NCBI GenBank assembly: GCA_039513195.1
Contig: JBCCRM010000021.1
Location: forward strand, 1-64,000
Direction of reading: 5' to 3'
Length of the DNA: 64,000 bases
DNA from: Thermohalobaculum sp039513195
GTDB taxonomy: Bacteria > Pseudomonadota > Alphaproteobacteria > Rhodobacterales > Rhodobacteraceae
Below, in pieces: positions 1-8,697 of the stretch. Position 1 is the first letter of the stretch, and each line of letters opens with the position of its first letter. The notes beneath the pieces were generated by a model. That model did not search any database. It was not told the origin of the DNA and was given only the letters and a program-made list of their open reading frames with translations. A program made the position numbers and the translations under genes.

Positions 1-1
1 C

Positions 2-145
2 CTGCTGATCGGCGATGCCTCGAAAGCCCGCGACCGCCTCGGATGGACCCACAAAACCGCCCTCCAAGACATGATCGCAGAAATGGTCGCCGCAGACACA
101 TCAAGACTACACACCGAACTCAACCGAAAAAATCGACACGGGTAA
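2..145 (+). CDS. gmd: GDP-mannose 4,6-dehydratase, C-terminal end (truncated by window)
   Basis: Only the last 47 codons are present; the gene begins before the window. The visible tail contains LLIGDASKARDRLGW followed by an MIAEMVAAD-like end, which is the conserved C-terminus of GDP-mannose 4,6-dehydratase. That enzyme is an extended SDR that converts GDP-mannose to GDP-4-keto-6-deoxymannose using a recycled NADP cofactor. The next gene, six bases downstream on the same strand, is the enzyme that uses this product. The pairing makes the assignment firm despite the short fragment. The catalytic domain cannot be inspected here. Confidence 0.85.
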   Translation: MLIGDASKARDRLGWTHKTALQDMIAEMVAADTSRLHTELNRKNRHG

Positions 146-151
146 AAGGCT

Positions 152-1108
152 ATGGCTTCGGCGATTTATCCGCTGGCCGGCAAACGCGTCTGGGTCGCTG
201 GCCATCGTGGCATGGTGGGGGCGGCGCTCTGCCGGCGACTGACAGCGGAAGGGTGCGAGATTCTGACCGCAACGCGTGATGCCTGCGATCTGACCCGGCA
301 AGACCAGGTCGAATGCTGGATGGCCGCGGCCCGACCTCAGGCGGTTTTCGTGCCGGCGGCCAAGGTCGGTGGCATCCTCGCGAATGACAGCTATCCGGCG
401 GAGTTCCTCTACCAAAACCTGATGATCGAAGCCAACATCATCCACACTGCCCATCAGGTTGGGGTGGAGAAGCTGTTGTTCCTCGGTTCCTCCTGCATCT
501 ATCCGAAATTCGCCGATCAGCCGATTACCGAGGACGCGCTTTTGACCGGCGCGCTGGAACCCACCAACGAGTGGTACGCAGTCGCCAAGATCGCGGGCAT
601 CAAGCTCTGCCAAGCGTATCGGCGGCAGTATGGGTGCGACTTCATCTCGGCGATGCCGACCAATCTCTACGGACCCGGCGACAATTTCGACCTGCGCAGC
701 AGTCATGTGCTGCCGGCTCTCCTGCGAAAGGCGCACGAGGCGAAGGCGCGGGGCGCGACGGGGATCGAGATCTGGGGCACCGGCACGCCGCGGCGCGAAT
801 TCCTGCATGTGGACGACTGCGCTGACGCCCTGGTGCATCTGATGAAGGTCTATTCGGGAGAGGGCCATGTGAATGTCGGCTCTGGCGAGGATATCCCGAT
901 CGCCGATCTCGCCCGCATGGTCATGGAGGTAGTCGGCTTGCCCGGCGCGCTGACCCATGACCTTTCGAAACCCGATGGGACCCCGCGCAAACTGATGTCG
1001 GGGGAAAAGCTACGCGGCCTCGGCTGGCGGCCGCAGATCGGGCTGGAGGAGGGCATCCGCGCGACCTATGGGTGGGCACAGGCCCCGGGGCGGGCGTTGG
1101 CGGCGTAG
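152..1108 (+). CDS. fcl: GDP-L-fucose synthase
   Basis: The product is 318 residues, normal for the family. It performs the 3,5-epimerisation and 4-reduction of GDP-4-keto-6-deoxymannose to GDP-L-fucose, a cytoplasmic precursor for polysaccharide or glycan synthesis. The N-terminus carries the dinucleotide-binding glycine motif GHRGMVG (about residues 17-23). The catalytic SDR serine lies in LGSSCIYP (about 111-118), and the YxxxK pair is Y142/K146 in WYAVAKIAG. NLYGPGDNFD and the RREFLHVDD segment are also typical of the family. It follows gmd by six bases, so the two form the complete two-step GDP-fucose pathway. No glycosyltransferase is visible immediately downstream. Confidence 0.95.
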   Translation: MASAIYPLAGKRVWVAGHRGMVGAALCRRLTAEGCEILTATRDACDLTRQDQVECWMAAARPQAVFVPAAKVGGILANDSYPAEFLYQNLMIEANIIHTAHQVGVEKLLFLGSSCIYPKFADQPITEDALLTGALEPTNEWYAVAKIAGIKLCQAYRRQYGCDFISAMPTNLYGPGDNFDLRSSHVLPALLRKAHEAKARGATGIEIWGTGTPRREFLHVDDCADALVHLMKVYSGEGHVNVGSGEDIPIADLARMVMEVVGLPGALTHDLSKPDGTPRKLMSGEKLRGLGWRPQIGLEEGIRATYGWAQAPGRALAA

Positions 1109-1580
1109 CCTGCTAACGCAAAGCGCGACGGCGCACCGGGCCGACATTGATACCCCACTTTTCATCTGTCAGCTCTCCCCCAGGGGGCTTAAGGCAGCGG
1201 CGAAGACGATCTCTGACCGAAGCATCCTCGGTGGGATCGCGCTTAAGGCTGCGGAGAGGCTCGGCAGCAATCCGGCGCTGGAACATCTGCAAGACCACTA
1301 ACATGCGGCGGTGCTGGCCTTGGGCCTCGGCGGGGTCGATGCGCTGCGAACGGCGGGCGAGGATCTGCCGGGCAGGGTCAATGCAGTTGATTCCATCGTG
1401 CATCTGCGCCAGGACGACAGCATCGATGTGCCTGTAGGGATGCAGCGTCGTAGTCAGTGGCGGCAGGACGGCGGTGGATGTGGCGGTTGAGCCGCAGTCG
1501 CTTTTGGCCGTAACGCTGCCCGACGTATACGCCGCGCGTTGTCGCCTTCACATCCGGCCGGGCCGAAGACGGGGGACGCC
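1109..1580. other. Intergenic stretch with no recognisable gene, possibly a decayed one
   Basis: Both strands contain overlapping open frames of fewer than 100 codons, and none resembles a known family. The minus-strand frame at 1113-1403 has an LTDEKWG-like string reminiscent of the start of some transposases. It sits at the C-terminal end of the frame rather than the start, so no transposase is called. The compositional bias is coding-like, which fits a relic. No clear promoter or hairpin was found. Confidence 0.3.
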
Positions 1581-2414
1581 ATGCCAACGACCGAAGACCG
1601 CGTCGCCAGCCACTACACCACGGACGCACTCATCCAGCGGATCCAGGGTGCGCTCGGTCAACTCGGCATTGACATAAGTGCCGCTACGCCGGCCGACCTA
1701 AAGCCAGTCGACGAGTTTCACACGGGCGGGCTCGAAGCGACGCTCGATCTTCTCGACCAGCTCGAGATCGGATCAGCGACCCGGGTGCTCGATATCGGCT
1801 GCGGGATTGGTGGAACAGCCCGCGCGGTGACGGAACGCTATGGCTGCCAGGTGACCGGGGTCGATCTGACGCCGGCTTTTGTCGAGACCGCGGCGGCATT
1901 GACCGACATGGTTGGGCTCTCTGGCCAGACGACGTTTCGGCAGGGGAGCGCGCTTGCGCTGCCGGTGCAGGATGAGGGCTTCGACATAGCGCTTCTCCTG
2001 CATGTTGGCATGAACATCGCGGACAAAGGGACACTGTTTACCGAGGCACACCGGGCGCTATGCCCAGGGGGCCATTTCGCCGTTTTCGATGTCATGACCG
2101 GTCCCGTCGCTGAGGGTCTGGCTTTCCCGCTGCCGTGGTCGAGCGTTCCGGAAACTTCCTTCCTGGCCCCGCCCTCCGCCTACCGCGCCGCGGCCGAGGC
2201 CGCGGGCTTCGCCTTGATCGTCGAACGCGGCCGGTCGGACTTCGCCAAGGCATTTTTCGAAAACGCTTTCGCCCGGGTCGCTGCAGAGGGGGCGCCGCCC
2301 CTCGGCATTCACATCCTGATGGGCGAGACCGCCGGCGAAAAGCTCAAGAACTATGTCGCCAATCTCGAGGCAGGCAGGGTAGCCCCGACTGAAATGATCT
2401 TCCGCGCTAGCTAA
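1581..2414 (+). CDS. Class I SAM-dependent methyltransferase
   Basis: The 277-residue protein has the SAM-binding motif I VLDIGCGIGG at about residues 69-78, a motif II acidic residue in VTGVDLTP, and a LCPGGHFAVFDVM post-motif strand. This is the layout of soluble methyltransferases acting on small molecules (ubiquinone, glycine/sarcosine or sterol-type subfamilies). The substrate cannot be read from sequence. The ATG was chosen because GGGGGAC lies just upstream; a frame extends 14 codons further but without a ribosome site. A small DUF1428 gene follows after 11 bases, so the two are probably co-transcribed. Confidence 0.8.
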   Translation: MPTTEDRVASHYTTDALIQRIQGALGQLGIDISAATPADLKPVDEFHTGGLEATLDLLDQLEIGSATRVLDIGCGIGGTARAVTERYGCQVTGVDLTPAFVETAAALTDMVGLSGQTTFRQGSALALPVQDEGFDIALLLHVGMNIADKGTLFTEAHRALCPGGHFAVFDVMTGPVAEGLAFPLPWSSVPETSFLAPPSAYRAAAEAAGFALIVERGRSDFAKAFFENAFARVAAEGAPPLGIHILMGETAGEKLKNYVANLEAGRVAPTEMIFRAS

Positions 2415-2425
2415 GGAGTGTTCAT

Positions 2426-2779
2426 ATGGCTTTTGTCGATCTCTTCATGGCGCCGGTGCCGGTAGGCAACCGCGACGCCTATCTCTCCCACTCGACGGTC
2501 GCCGCTGGGGTTTTCAAAGAGCATGGCGCCATCAGCGTCACCGAGTGCTGGGGTGTTGATATCCCGCCCGGCCAAATGACCTCGATGCCCATGGCGGTGA
2601 AGCTTGAGGATGGAGAAACCGTGGTTACCGGCTGGGTCCTCTGGCCCACGAAAGAAGCGCGTGATGCCGGAATGGCAAAGGTTATGGGCGATCCGCGCAT
2701 GCAGCCGGACGAGAACCCGATGCCGCTTGATGGCGAACGCATGATTTTCGGTGGCTTCGAAGTGATGCTGCAAGCTTGA
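2426..2779 (+). CDS. DUF1428 family protein (YbaA-like)
   Basis: This 117-residue cytosolic protein begins MAFVDLFMAPVPVGNRDAY and contains the GVDIPPGQMTSMP and MIFGGFEVM segments typical of DUF1428. The family is small, widespread in proteobacteria and has a ferredoxin-like (dimeric alpha-beta barrel) fold. Its biochemical role is not established. A good ribosome site, AAGGAG, sits eight bases before the ATG. Close spacing to the preceding methyltransferase suggests one transcript, but no functional link is known. Confidence 0.85.
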   Translation: MAFVDLFMAPVPVGNRDAYLSHSTVAAGVFKEHGAISVTECWGVDIPPGQMTSMPMAVKLEDGETVVTGWVLWPTKEARDAGMAKVMGDPRMQPDENPMPLDGERMIFGGFEVMLQA

Positions 2780-3208
2780 CCCCGTCAATCCCGCCAGGGT
2801 GACGACGGGAGACCGCAACGGCCGATACTTGGTACGGTTGCGTGGCGATCAAACCTCCGACCCGGTTTGAGCTCAGGCAAAGGCTTCCATGCCGGGCATT
2901 GCGACCCGGCGGCGAAACCAATCGCGTGGAACATGGTGACCGAGCGCGCGCTGAACCCGGAGATGCGGGGCTTCCCGATCTCGGGCATCTGAACCTCAAT
3001 TACGGGACGAAGGCGCGGATCGACCGGAAGGTCTGAATCAAATGCTAGCACTGCCATGCGGCCTGCGGAGACCCGTCTCGCCAAGGCGATTTCGATGGCG
3101 CCGGCTGCGGCCGACGAGCGCGCCCGACCGTGTCATTCCGCAAAGCATGGCGATTGGACCGCGCATCCGAACAAGCCGATGGCTGAAGCGGCGGAGGAGC
3201 GCCTCGCG
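2780..3208. other. Intergenic stretch without a supported gene
   Basis: A 64-codon plus-strand frame (2842-3036) and a minus-strand frame through 2785-3084 are open, but neither has a ribosome site or recognisable similarity. The plus-strand reading resembles a fragment of a longer protein broken by frameshifts. It is best treated as a relic or non-coding. The next gene, on the minus strand, ends at its right edge, so it also holds that gene's 3' region. Confidence 0.3.
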
Positions 3209-3940
3209 CTAGATGTCGAACTCAACCAGGATCGGGACATGGTCGCTCATGCCCGGGCCACACCAGTCCTCGAAACGACCGACCCGAAACGCGATAACCG
3301 CTTCAAGCCACAGCACCGGCGCGAATACATAGTCGATGTGGTAGGTGGGCCCGTCCTTACGGCGGTCTCGCCAGTAGTGGGTGGGGACGGTTTCCTCGCC
3401 CTGCGCCTCGCCGCGGATTGTATGGTAGGCGCTCTGAAGCCCCATGGTTTCAAGGCGTTCAACCACAGCTCGGTGATTGATCCGCCAGCCTGGCCGGTCC
3501 CAGAAGACGTTATTGTTGAAGTCGCCGCCGACCACTGCCGGAGCGGCCGTCAAAAAGCCGCGATAGGCGGAGAGCGCCCGCCGCAACGGCCCCAATTGAT
3601 GCTTGCGCGTGATGCCGCCGCTGGCGTTCTGTGCCCAAACCGCCAGCAAGTGAAACCCGAGCGGTCCGTCGACATGGACCGGCGCGATATGGCGCAGGGT
3701 CGGGCGATGCCCCTTTGCCAGGCGCACTCGGTAGCCGTTGAAGGCGAAGACACCGAGCCCCTTGTTTGGGTTGTTGCCGATCCAGACCGCAGTCTCTCCC
3801 GCGACCTCGCCGAGACCTCGGGCGGTAAGCACCGAGGGTGCGGCGCATTCCGAGATCACAGCCAGGTCGGGCCGCAGCCGCATCAACGCTTCCGCCTTAC
3901 GGTGAAAGGCCATGCTGCAATTCCAGACGACCAGACGCAT
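3209..3940 (-). CDS. Endonuclease/exonuclease/phosphatase (EEP) family protein
   Basis: The 243-residue protein has the EEP metal-dependent phosphodiesterase layout. N7 is in the first strand (VVWNC), the metal-binding glutamate is E31 in ISECA, the GGDFNNN core supplies D140 and N142, and the terminal SDHVP motif supplies D233/H234. Such enzymes hydrolyse phosphodiester or phosphomonoester bonds in DNA, phosphoinositides or sphingomyelin. The compact size and absence of extra domains do not say which. No signal peptide is visible, so it is probably cytoplasmic. It is followed on the same strand by nothing recognisable and is preceded by a DUF1989 gene 51 bases upstream. Confidence 0.8.
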   Translation of the reverse strand: MRLVVWNCSMAFHRKAEALMRLRPDLAVISECAAPSVLTARGLGEVAGETAVWIGNNPNKGLGVFAFNGYRVRLAKGHRPTLRHIAPVHVDGPLGFHLLAVWAQNASGGITRKHQLGPLRRALSAYRGFLTAAPAVVGGDFNNNVFWDRPGWRINHRAVVERLETMGLQSAYHTIRGEAQGEETVPTHYWRDRRKDGPTYHIDYVFAPVLWLEAVIAFRVGRFEDWCGPGMSDHVPILVEFDI

Positions 3941-3991
3941 GCTTCCCTAGGTTCGCCGTGTGGCGCAGGACACCGGTGCAGGCTGCGCCGT

Positions 3992-4630
3992 TCAGGCCTC
4001 TTGCCACAGCACGGCGCGGATTGGGGTGGGGCCATTGCTGCCTGCGGCGGCGTTCAGAGCTTCCGGGCAGTTGGAGAGGACGGCGATCAGATCCATCTCG
4101 GCCCGCAGATCGACGTAGTCGCCTGGGCGCGATTGGCTGTCGGCGATCTCAGCCGACCCATCCGGGCCCACTGGCACGTTCATGAACCAGTTTACATTGG
4201 CGACGACATGCTCTGACCCCAAGCCGTGCTTTCCCATCTCCCGCTCGAAATTGCGCTGACAGCATTCGGTATTCACCTGCCCGTACCGCACCCGGTCGAC
4301 CGCGAAGGAGCAGCAACCGAAGATCGTATCATGCCCGCCGCAACTATCCTCCACCACCGTCATCATCGGCCGCGCGAATTGGGAGTAGAGCACAGTACCC
4401 TGGCCGATCAGGATCTGCTTTGGGATCTTGATGGTGTTCGGCATATGGTAGCGCTCGACTTGGCCCTCATGGTGCTCGGTTCCGAAGCAGAGAAAGTCGA
4501 CTGCCTGTTGACCCTCCAGATCCACCAGCCGCAGCCGCTGACCGGCCGCCATCCGCGTGCTCCAAGGGGCGCGGGCGGGCACGACGGTGTCGTGCAGGAT
4601 GTGACCTTCGGGCAAAGCACTGTCCATCAT
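3992..4630 (-). CDS. DUF1989 / urea carboxylase-associated family protein
   Basis: The 212-residue protein matches the DUF1989 family, often annotated urea amidolyase-associated or aminomethyltransferase-like. Features include GQRLRLVDLEGQQAVDFL near residue 30, the SCGGHDTIFGCCS cysteine/histidine-rich block and the VNWFMNVPV segment. Members occur beside urea carboxylase or guanidine and pyrimidine utilisation genes. Here it is divergently transcribed, 41 bases from the start of the large pyrimidine-type operon. No urea carboxylase or allophanate hydrolase is in the window. The clustered Cys and His residues suggest a metal site; this is inference. Confidence 0.8.
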   Translation of the reverse strand: MMDSALPEGHILHDTVVPARAPWSTRMAAGQRLRLVDLEGQQAVDFLCFGTEHHEGQVERYHMPNTIKIPKQILIGQGTVLYSQFARPMMTVVEDSCGGHDTIFGCCSFAVDRVRYGQVNTECCQRNFEREMGKHGLGSEHVVANVNWFMNVPVGPDGSAEIADSQSRPGDYVDLRAEMDLIAVLSNCPEALNAAAGSNGPTPIRAVLWQEA

Positions 4631-4671
4631 GGCTCGAGGCTATCTCGGTCTGCCCGTAGCGTCGAGGGAGT

Positions 4672-5574
4672 ATGACCCCGCGCGCCGACCGCCTGCGTGG
4701 GCATGGCGCGATGGTGCTGTTTGCGCTGTTGATCTCCGGCTCCTTCACCTTGGGGGATATGGCTGCGCCCCATATCGACCCGGCGGCGTTGACCGCGCTG
4801 CGCTTTCTGATCGCGGCCCTGGTGGTCGGGGCGGTCGTCTGGCCCCGCATCCGGCCAGCGCATCTGCGGGCAGCCTGGCGCTATCCAATTCTTGGCGGGT
4901 TGATGGCGGCCTATTTCATCCTGATGTTCGAGGCGCTACGCCTCACCGATCCGGTATCGACCGGCGCGCTCTTCACCCTCACGCCGCTGATGAGCGCCGG
5001 CTTCGGCTGGTTACTGCTGCGCCAGATCACCACGCCCCTGACCGCGCTCAGCCTCCTTGCCGCGGGTCTCGGTGCGCTCTGGGTGATCTTCCGCGCAGAT
5101 CTGGGGGCGTTGTTACGCCTCGGCCTCGGGCCCGGCGAGATCCTGTTTCTGATCGGCTGCGGGTGCCACGCGCTTTACACGCCGCTTGCTCGTCTTTGGA
5201 AGAGGGGCGTGCCGCTACCGGTCTACACACTGGCCGTGGTCCTTGGCGGGTTGGCCGTCACACTGGCCTACGGCGCCGGTCGCCTCGCGGCGACGGACTG
5301 GGCGGCCCTGCCGCCGATTGCCTGGGCCACCGCGCTCTATCTCGGCGTCGTCACCACGGCCGTCACCTTCTTCCTGGTCCAATTCGCCACCCTGCGCCTG
5401 CCTGCCGGCAAGGTCATGGCCTATGGCTATTTGGTGCCGAGTTTCGTGATCCTATGGGAAGGGCTGCTCGGCCATGGTTGGGTGGCGGGGCAAGTCTGGC
5501 TCGGCGTCCTTGGCACCGCCTTGCCGCTTCTCCTCCTCCTCGGCGACGACCCGGAGCGCCGAGATAGCGCTTGA
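4672..5574 (+). CDS. EamA/DMT-family transporter
   Basis: The 300-residue protein has ten predicted hydrophobic helices arranged as two EamA repeats (about residues 12-140 and 155-290). This is the usual drug/metabolite transporter build for an inner-membrane permease or exporter. The substrate is unknown. It is the first gene of the run that continues into a carbamoyl-amino-acid hydrolase and dihydropyrimidinase. It may therefore export an end product or import a related compound. Its stop lies 59 bases before the chosen GTG of the hydrolase. Confidence 0.85.
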   Translation: MTPRADRLRGHGAMVLFALLISGSFTLGDMAAPHIDPAALTALRFLIAALVVGAVVWPRIRPAHLRAAWRYPILGGLMAAYFILMFEALRLTDPVSTGALFTLTPLMSAGFGWLLLRQITTPLTALSLLAAGLGALWVIFRADLGALLRLGLGPGEILFLIGCGCHALYTPLARLWKRGVPLPVYTLAVVLGGLAVTLAYGAGRLAATDWAALPPIAWATALYLGVVTTAVTFFLVQFATLRLPAGKVMAYGYLVPSFVILWEGLLGHGWVAGQVWLGVLGTALPLLLLLGDDPERRDSA

Positions 5575-5633
5575 TCTCCAAAGCGCTGCGGTTAGCGTTT
5601 GCCGATGGGCCAAGCAGAAGCGGGGGCGATCGC

Positions 5634-6884
5634 GTGGCGGCACCGGGACAGAACCTGAAGATCGACGGCGCAAGGCTGTGGGACAGCTTGATGGAGATGG
5701 CGAAGATCGGCCCCGGCATCGCCGGCGGCAACAACCGCCAAACCCTGACCGACGAGGATGCCGAGGGGCGGCGCCTCTTCCAATCCTGGTGCGAGGCGGA
5801 GGGGCTCTCGATGGGTCTCGACCAGATGGGCACCATGTTCGCGCGGCGCGAGGGCACCGACCCGGATGCGCTACCGGTCTATGTGGGCAGCCATCTCGAC
5901 ACCCAGCCGACCGGCGGAAAGTATGATGGGGTCTTGGGCGTCCTCGGCGGGCTCGAGATCATCCGCACCCTCAACCGCCTCGGGATCCAAACCCGTCGCC
6001 CTATCGTGGTGACCAACTGGACCAACGAGGAGGGGACCCGCTATGCGCCGCCGATGATGGCCTCTGGCGTCTTTGCAGGGATGCACACCCAAGATTGGGC
6101 CTATGACCGCATCGATGCCGACGGGAAGCGCTTCGGTGACGAGCTGGAGCGGATCGGCTGGCGGGGTGAGGAGGCGGTCGGCGACCGCGAGATGCATGCG
6201 TTCTTCGAGCTCCATATCGAGCAGGGCCCGATTCTGGAGGCCGAGGGAAAGGAAATCGGGGTCGTAACCCATGGCCAGGGCCTGCGCTGGATCCAATGCA
6301 CCGTGACGGGGAAGGAGAGCCACACCGGCTCCACTCCCATGCCGATGCGTCGGAATGCCGGGCGGGGCTTGGCGCAGATCACCGAGCTGGTGCACGAGAT
6401 CGCGATGAGCCAGCAGCCGAACGCCGTCGGCGCCATTGGCCATATCGACATCCACCCGAACAGCCGGAACATCATCCCCGGCCGTGCGGTCTTCACCGTC
6501 GATCTCCGTAGCCATCTGCAGTGGGTTCTGGACGCCATGATCGCCCGCTTCGATGCGGAGGCCCCGGCGCTTTGCGAGGCCTTGGGTTGCAGTTTCGAGA
6601 GCGAGGTTGTGGGGAGCTTCGACCCGCCGGCTTTCGATCAGGGTTGCGTTACCGCGATCCGGAGCGCGGCCGAGCGGCTCGGCTATTCCCACCGCGACAT
6701 CGTCTCGGGTGCCGGGCACGACGCCTGCTGGATCAACCGGGTGGCGCCGACCGCTATGGTGATGTGCCCCTGCGTCGATGGGCTGAGCCACAACGAGGCG
6801 GAGGAGATCACCCCCGAATGGGCCGAAAAGGGCGCCAATGTCCTCTTCCACGCCGTCGTCGAAACCGCGGAGATTGTGGGGTGA
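5634..6884 (+). CDS. M20-family N-carbamoyl-amino-acid hydrolase (beta-ureidopropionase / allantoate amidohydrolase type)
   Basis: This zinc amidohydrolase cleaves carbamoyl groups from N-carbamoyl amino acids, releasing ammonia, CO2 and the amino acid. Metal ligands are visible: H87 in VGSHLDTQPTGGKYDG, D98, E132/E133 in TNEEGTR, H194 in ELHIEQGP and a final His in DGLSHNEAEE. Translating from the GTG gives 416 residues, the usual length, with GGGGGCG seven bases upstream. A longer in-frame ATG overlaps the transporter gene. With dihydropyrimidinase two genes later, the likely substrate is N-carbamoyl-beta-alanine or a hydantoin product. Its TGA overlaps the next start as GTGA. Confidence 0.9.
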   Translation: MAAPGQNLKIDGARLWDSLMEMAKIGPGIAGGNNRQTLTDEDAEGRRLFQSWCEAEGLSMGLDQMGTMFARREGTDPDALPVYVGSHLDTQPTGGKYDGVLGVLGGLEIIRTLNRLGIQTRRPIVVTNWTNEEGTRYAPPMMASGVFAGMHTQDWAYDRIDADGKRFGDELERIGWRGEEAVGDREMHAFFELHIEQGPILEAEGKEIGVVTHGQGLRWIQCTVTGKESHTGSTPMPMRRNAGRGLAQITELVHEIAMSQQPNAVGAIGHIDIHPNSRNIIPGRAVFTVDLRSHLQWVLDAMIARFDAEAPALCEALGCSFESEVVGSFDPPAFDQGCVTAIRSAAERLGYSHRDIVSGAGHDACWINRVAPTAMVMCPCVDGLSHNEAEEITPEWAEKGANVLFHAVVETAEIVG

Positions 6885-7237
6885 GGGTGGTGCGGGTCAA
6901 CGCCGGCAATATTGATGGGGATCGCAATCGCAGTGAATCGTGGCACCTTGTCTTCGACGCCATCGTTGACGCAGAAGACCGTGTTTGCAGCACCGAGGAA
7001 ATGTTCGGCTTTGATCGAGAAGTCGACCGACATGGCGAGGAATTGATCCAATTCTGTAGGTTCCAGCCGAACGGCGAGATCTTTCGGTTCGATGAAAACA
7101 GCCCCCACCCGTGGCACAACCTAAGCTACGAGCATACCGTTCCCATGAGGGTCGGCCAGCACCTCAAAGACTGGTTTGACGATGAATGCACGTTCGACAT
7201 CCATGCGGTGATCGAACTGACAGGGAGAGTTGCATGA
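6881..7237 (+). CDS. Uncharacterised 118-residue protein embedded in the pyrimidine operon
   Basis: I do not recognise a family. The protein starts at GTG in a GTGA overlap with the hydrolase and ends in an ATGA overlap with dihydropyrimidinase. Translational coupling on both sides argues that it is real. It is acidic, rich in Asp, Glu, His and Trp, with strings such as FDREVDRHGEEL and NSPHPWHNLSYEHT. It has no signal peptide and no membrane helix. It could be an accessory or binding subunit of the flanking enzymes; that is inference from position only. Confidence 0.65.
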   Translation: MRVVRVNAGNIDGDRNRSESWHLVFDAIVDAEDRVCSTEEMFGFDREVDRHGEELIQFCRFQPNGEIFRFDENSPHPWHNLSYEHTVPMRVGQHLKDWFDDECTFDIHAVIELTGRVA

Positions 7238-8694
7238 CCAAGGTCATCAAAGGCGGCACGGTCGTCACCGCGGACAGAATTTGGCAGGCGGATGTGCTGG
7301 TGGAGGGGGAGACCATCGCCGCCATCGGCGAGGAGCTCTCAGGCCACGAGGTCGTGGATGCCAGTGGCGCCTATGTCATCCCGGGCGGCATCGACCCGCA
7401 CACGCATATGGAGATGCCCTTCATGGGCACGTTCGCGGCCGAGACCTTCGAGAGCGGCACCTGGGCGGCTGCCACCGGCGGCACCACGATGCTGGTGGAT
7501 TTCGTCCTCCCAGGCCCCGACGGCTCGCTGCTCAACGCCGTGGATGATTGGGACCGCAAATCCGCTCCGCAGATCTGCACCGATATCTCCTATCACATGG
7601 CGATCACCGGCTGGTCGGAGCAGATCTTTCGCGAGATGGCGGAGGTCGTCGATCGCGGCATCAACACCTTCAAGCATTTTATGGCCTATAAGGGCGCGCT
7701 GATGATCGAGGACGACGAGATGTTCGCGTCGTTCCAGCGCTGTGCCGCCCTGGGGGCCATGCCCTTGGTCCATGCCGAAAACGGTGATGTGGTCGCGGCG
7801 CTGCAAGAGAAGTTCATGGCTGAGGGGGTGACCGGGCCGGAAGGACACGCCTTCTCCCGCCCGCCGGAGGTCGAGGGCGAGGCCGCGAACCGCGCGATCA
7901 TGATCGCCGATGCGGCCGGCGTGCCGCTCTATGTGGTCCATGTCTCCTGCGAACAGGCCCATGAGGCGATCCGGCGCGCGCGGCAAAAGGGGATGCGTGT
8001 CTACGGCGAGCCTTTGATCCAGCACCTGACCCTCGACGAGGGCGAGTATTTCAACAAGGACTGGGATTATTCCGCACGGCGCGTGATGTCGCCGCCGTTT
8101 CGCTCGAAGGACCACCAAGACGGGCTCTGGGCGGGGCTCGCCGCGGGGTCGCTGCAGGTAGTAGCAACCGACCACTGTGCCTTCACCACCGAGCAGAAGC
8201 GCATGGGGCTGAAGGGTTTCCCGATGATCCCGAACGGCACCGGCGGGCTGGAGGACCGGTTGGCGATGCTGTGGACCAAGGGAGTTGAGACGGGCCGCCT
8301 CACGCCGATGGAGTTCGTCGCTGTGACCTCCTCGAACATCGCGAAGATCCTGAACATCTATCCAAAAAAGGGCGCCCTTGTGCCCGGCGCGGATGCCGAT
8401 GTGGTGGTGTGGGACCCAAAGATTTCGAAGACCATCTCGGCGGCCACGCAGAAATCCATCATCGATTACAACGTTTTCGAAGGGTTCGAGGTGACGGCGC
8501 AGGCGCGCTACACGATGAGCCGCGGCGAGGTGATCTGGGAGCATGGCAAGAACTCGCAGCCCCAACCCGGTCGGGGGCGGTTCGTGCCGCGCCCTGCCTT
8601 CCCGGCGGTGAACAAGGCGCTGTCGGCTTGGAAAGAACTGACTGCGCCCCGCAAAGTGGTCCGCGACGTGACGAACATTCCAAGTGGAGTTTGA
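7234..8694 (+). CDS. hydA: Dihydropyrimidinase / D-hydantoinase
   Basis: This is a cyclic amidohydrolase of 486 residues (normal length) that opens dihydrouracil, dihydrothymine or 5-substituted hydantoins to N-carbamoyl amino acids. The binuclear zinc site is visible: H56 and H58 in GGIDPHTHME, the carbamylated lysine K153 in HFMAYKGAL, His in LVHAEN, His in VVHVSCEQA and Asp in VATDHCAF. The ATG is preceded by AGGGAGA. Its product is the expected substrate of the M20 hydrolase upstream. Together they form steps two and three of reductive pyrimidine catabolism. Dihydropyrimidine dehydrogenase genes are not in the window. Confidence 0.95.
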   Translation: MTKVIKGGTVVTADRIWQADVLVEGETIAAIGEELSGHEVVDASGAYVIPGGIDPHTHMEMPFMGTFAAETFESGTWAAATGGTTMLVDFVLPGPDGSLLNAVDDWDRKSAPQICTDISYHMAITGWSEQIFREMAEVVDRGINTFKHFMAYKGALMIEDDEMFASFQRCAALGAMPLVHAENGDVVAALQEKFMAEGVTGPEGHAFSRPPEVEGEAANRAIMIADAAGVPLYVVHVSCEQAHEAIRRARQKGMRVYGEPLIQHLTLDEGEYFNKDWDYSARRVMSPPFRSKDHQDGLWAGLAAGSLQVVATDHCAFTTEQKRMGLKGFPMIPNGTGGLEDRLAMLWTKGVETGRLTPMEFVAVTSSNIAKILNIYPKKGALVPGADADVVVWDPKISKTISAATQKSIIDYNVFEGFEVTAQARYTMSRGEVIWEHGKNSQPQPGRGRFVPRPAFPAVNKALSAWKELTAPRKVVRDVTNIPSGV

Positions 8695-8697
8695 GCG

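Noticed and set aside
1113..1403. Insertion-sequence transposase remnant (LTDEKWG)
   Set aside because: The motif is at the wrong end of the frame and no DDE residues or terminal inverted repeats were seen.
6881..7237. Toxin-antitoxin gene for the 118-residue protein
   Set aside because: There is no partner gene, and its coupling to two catabolic enzymes argues for an operon-related role.
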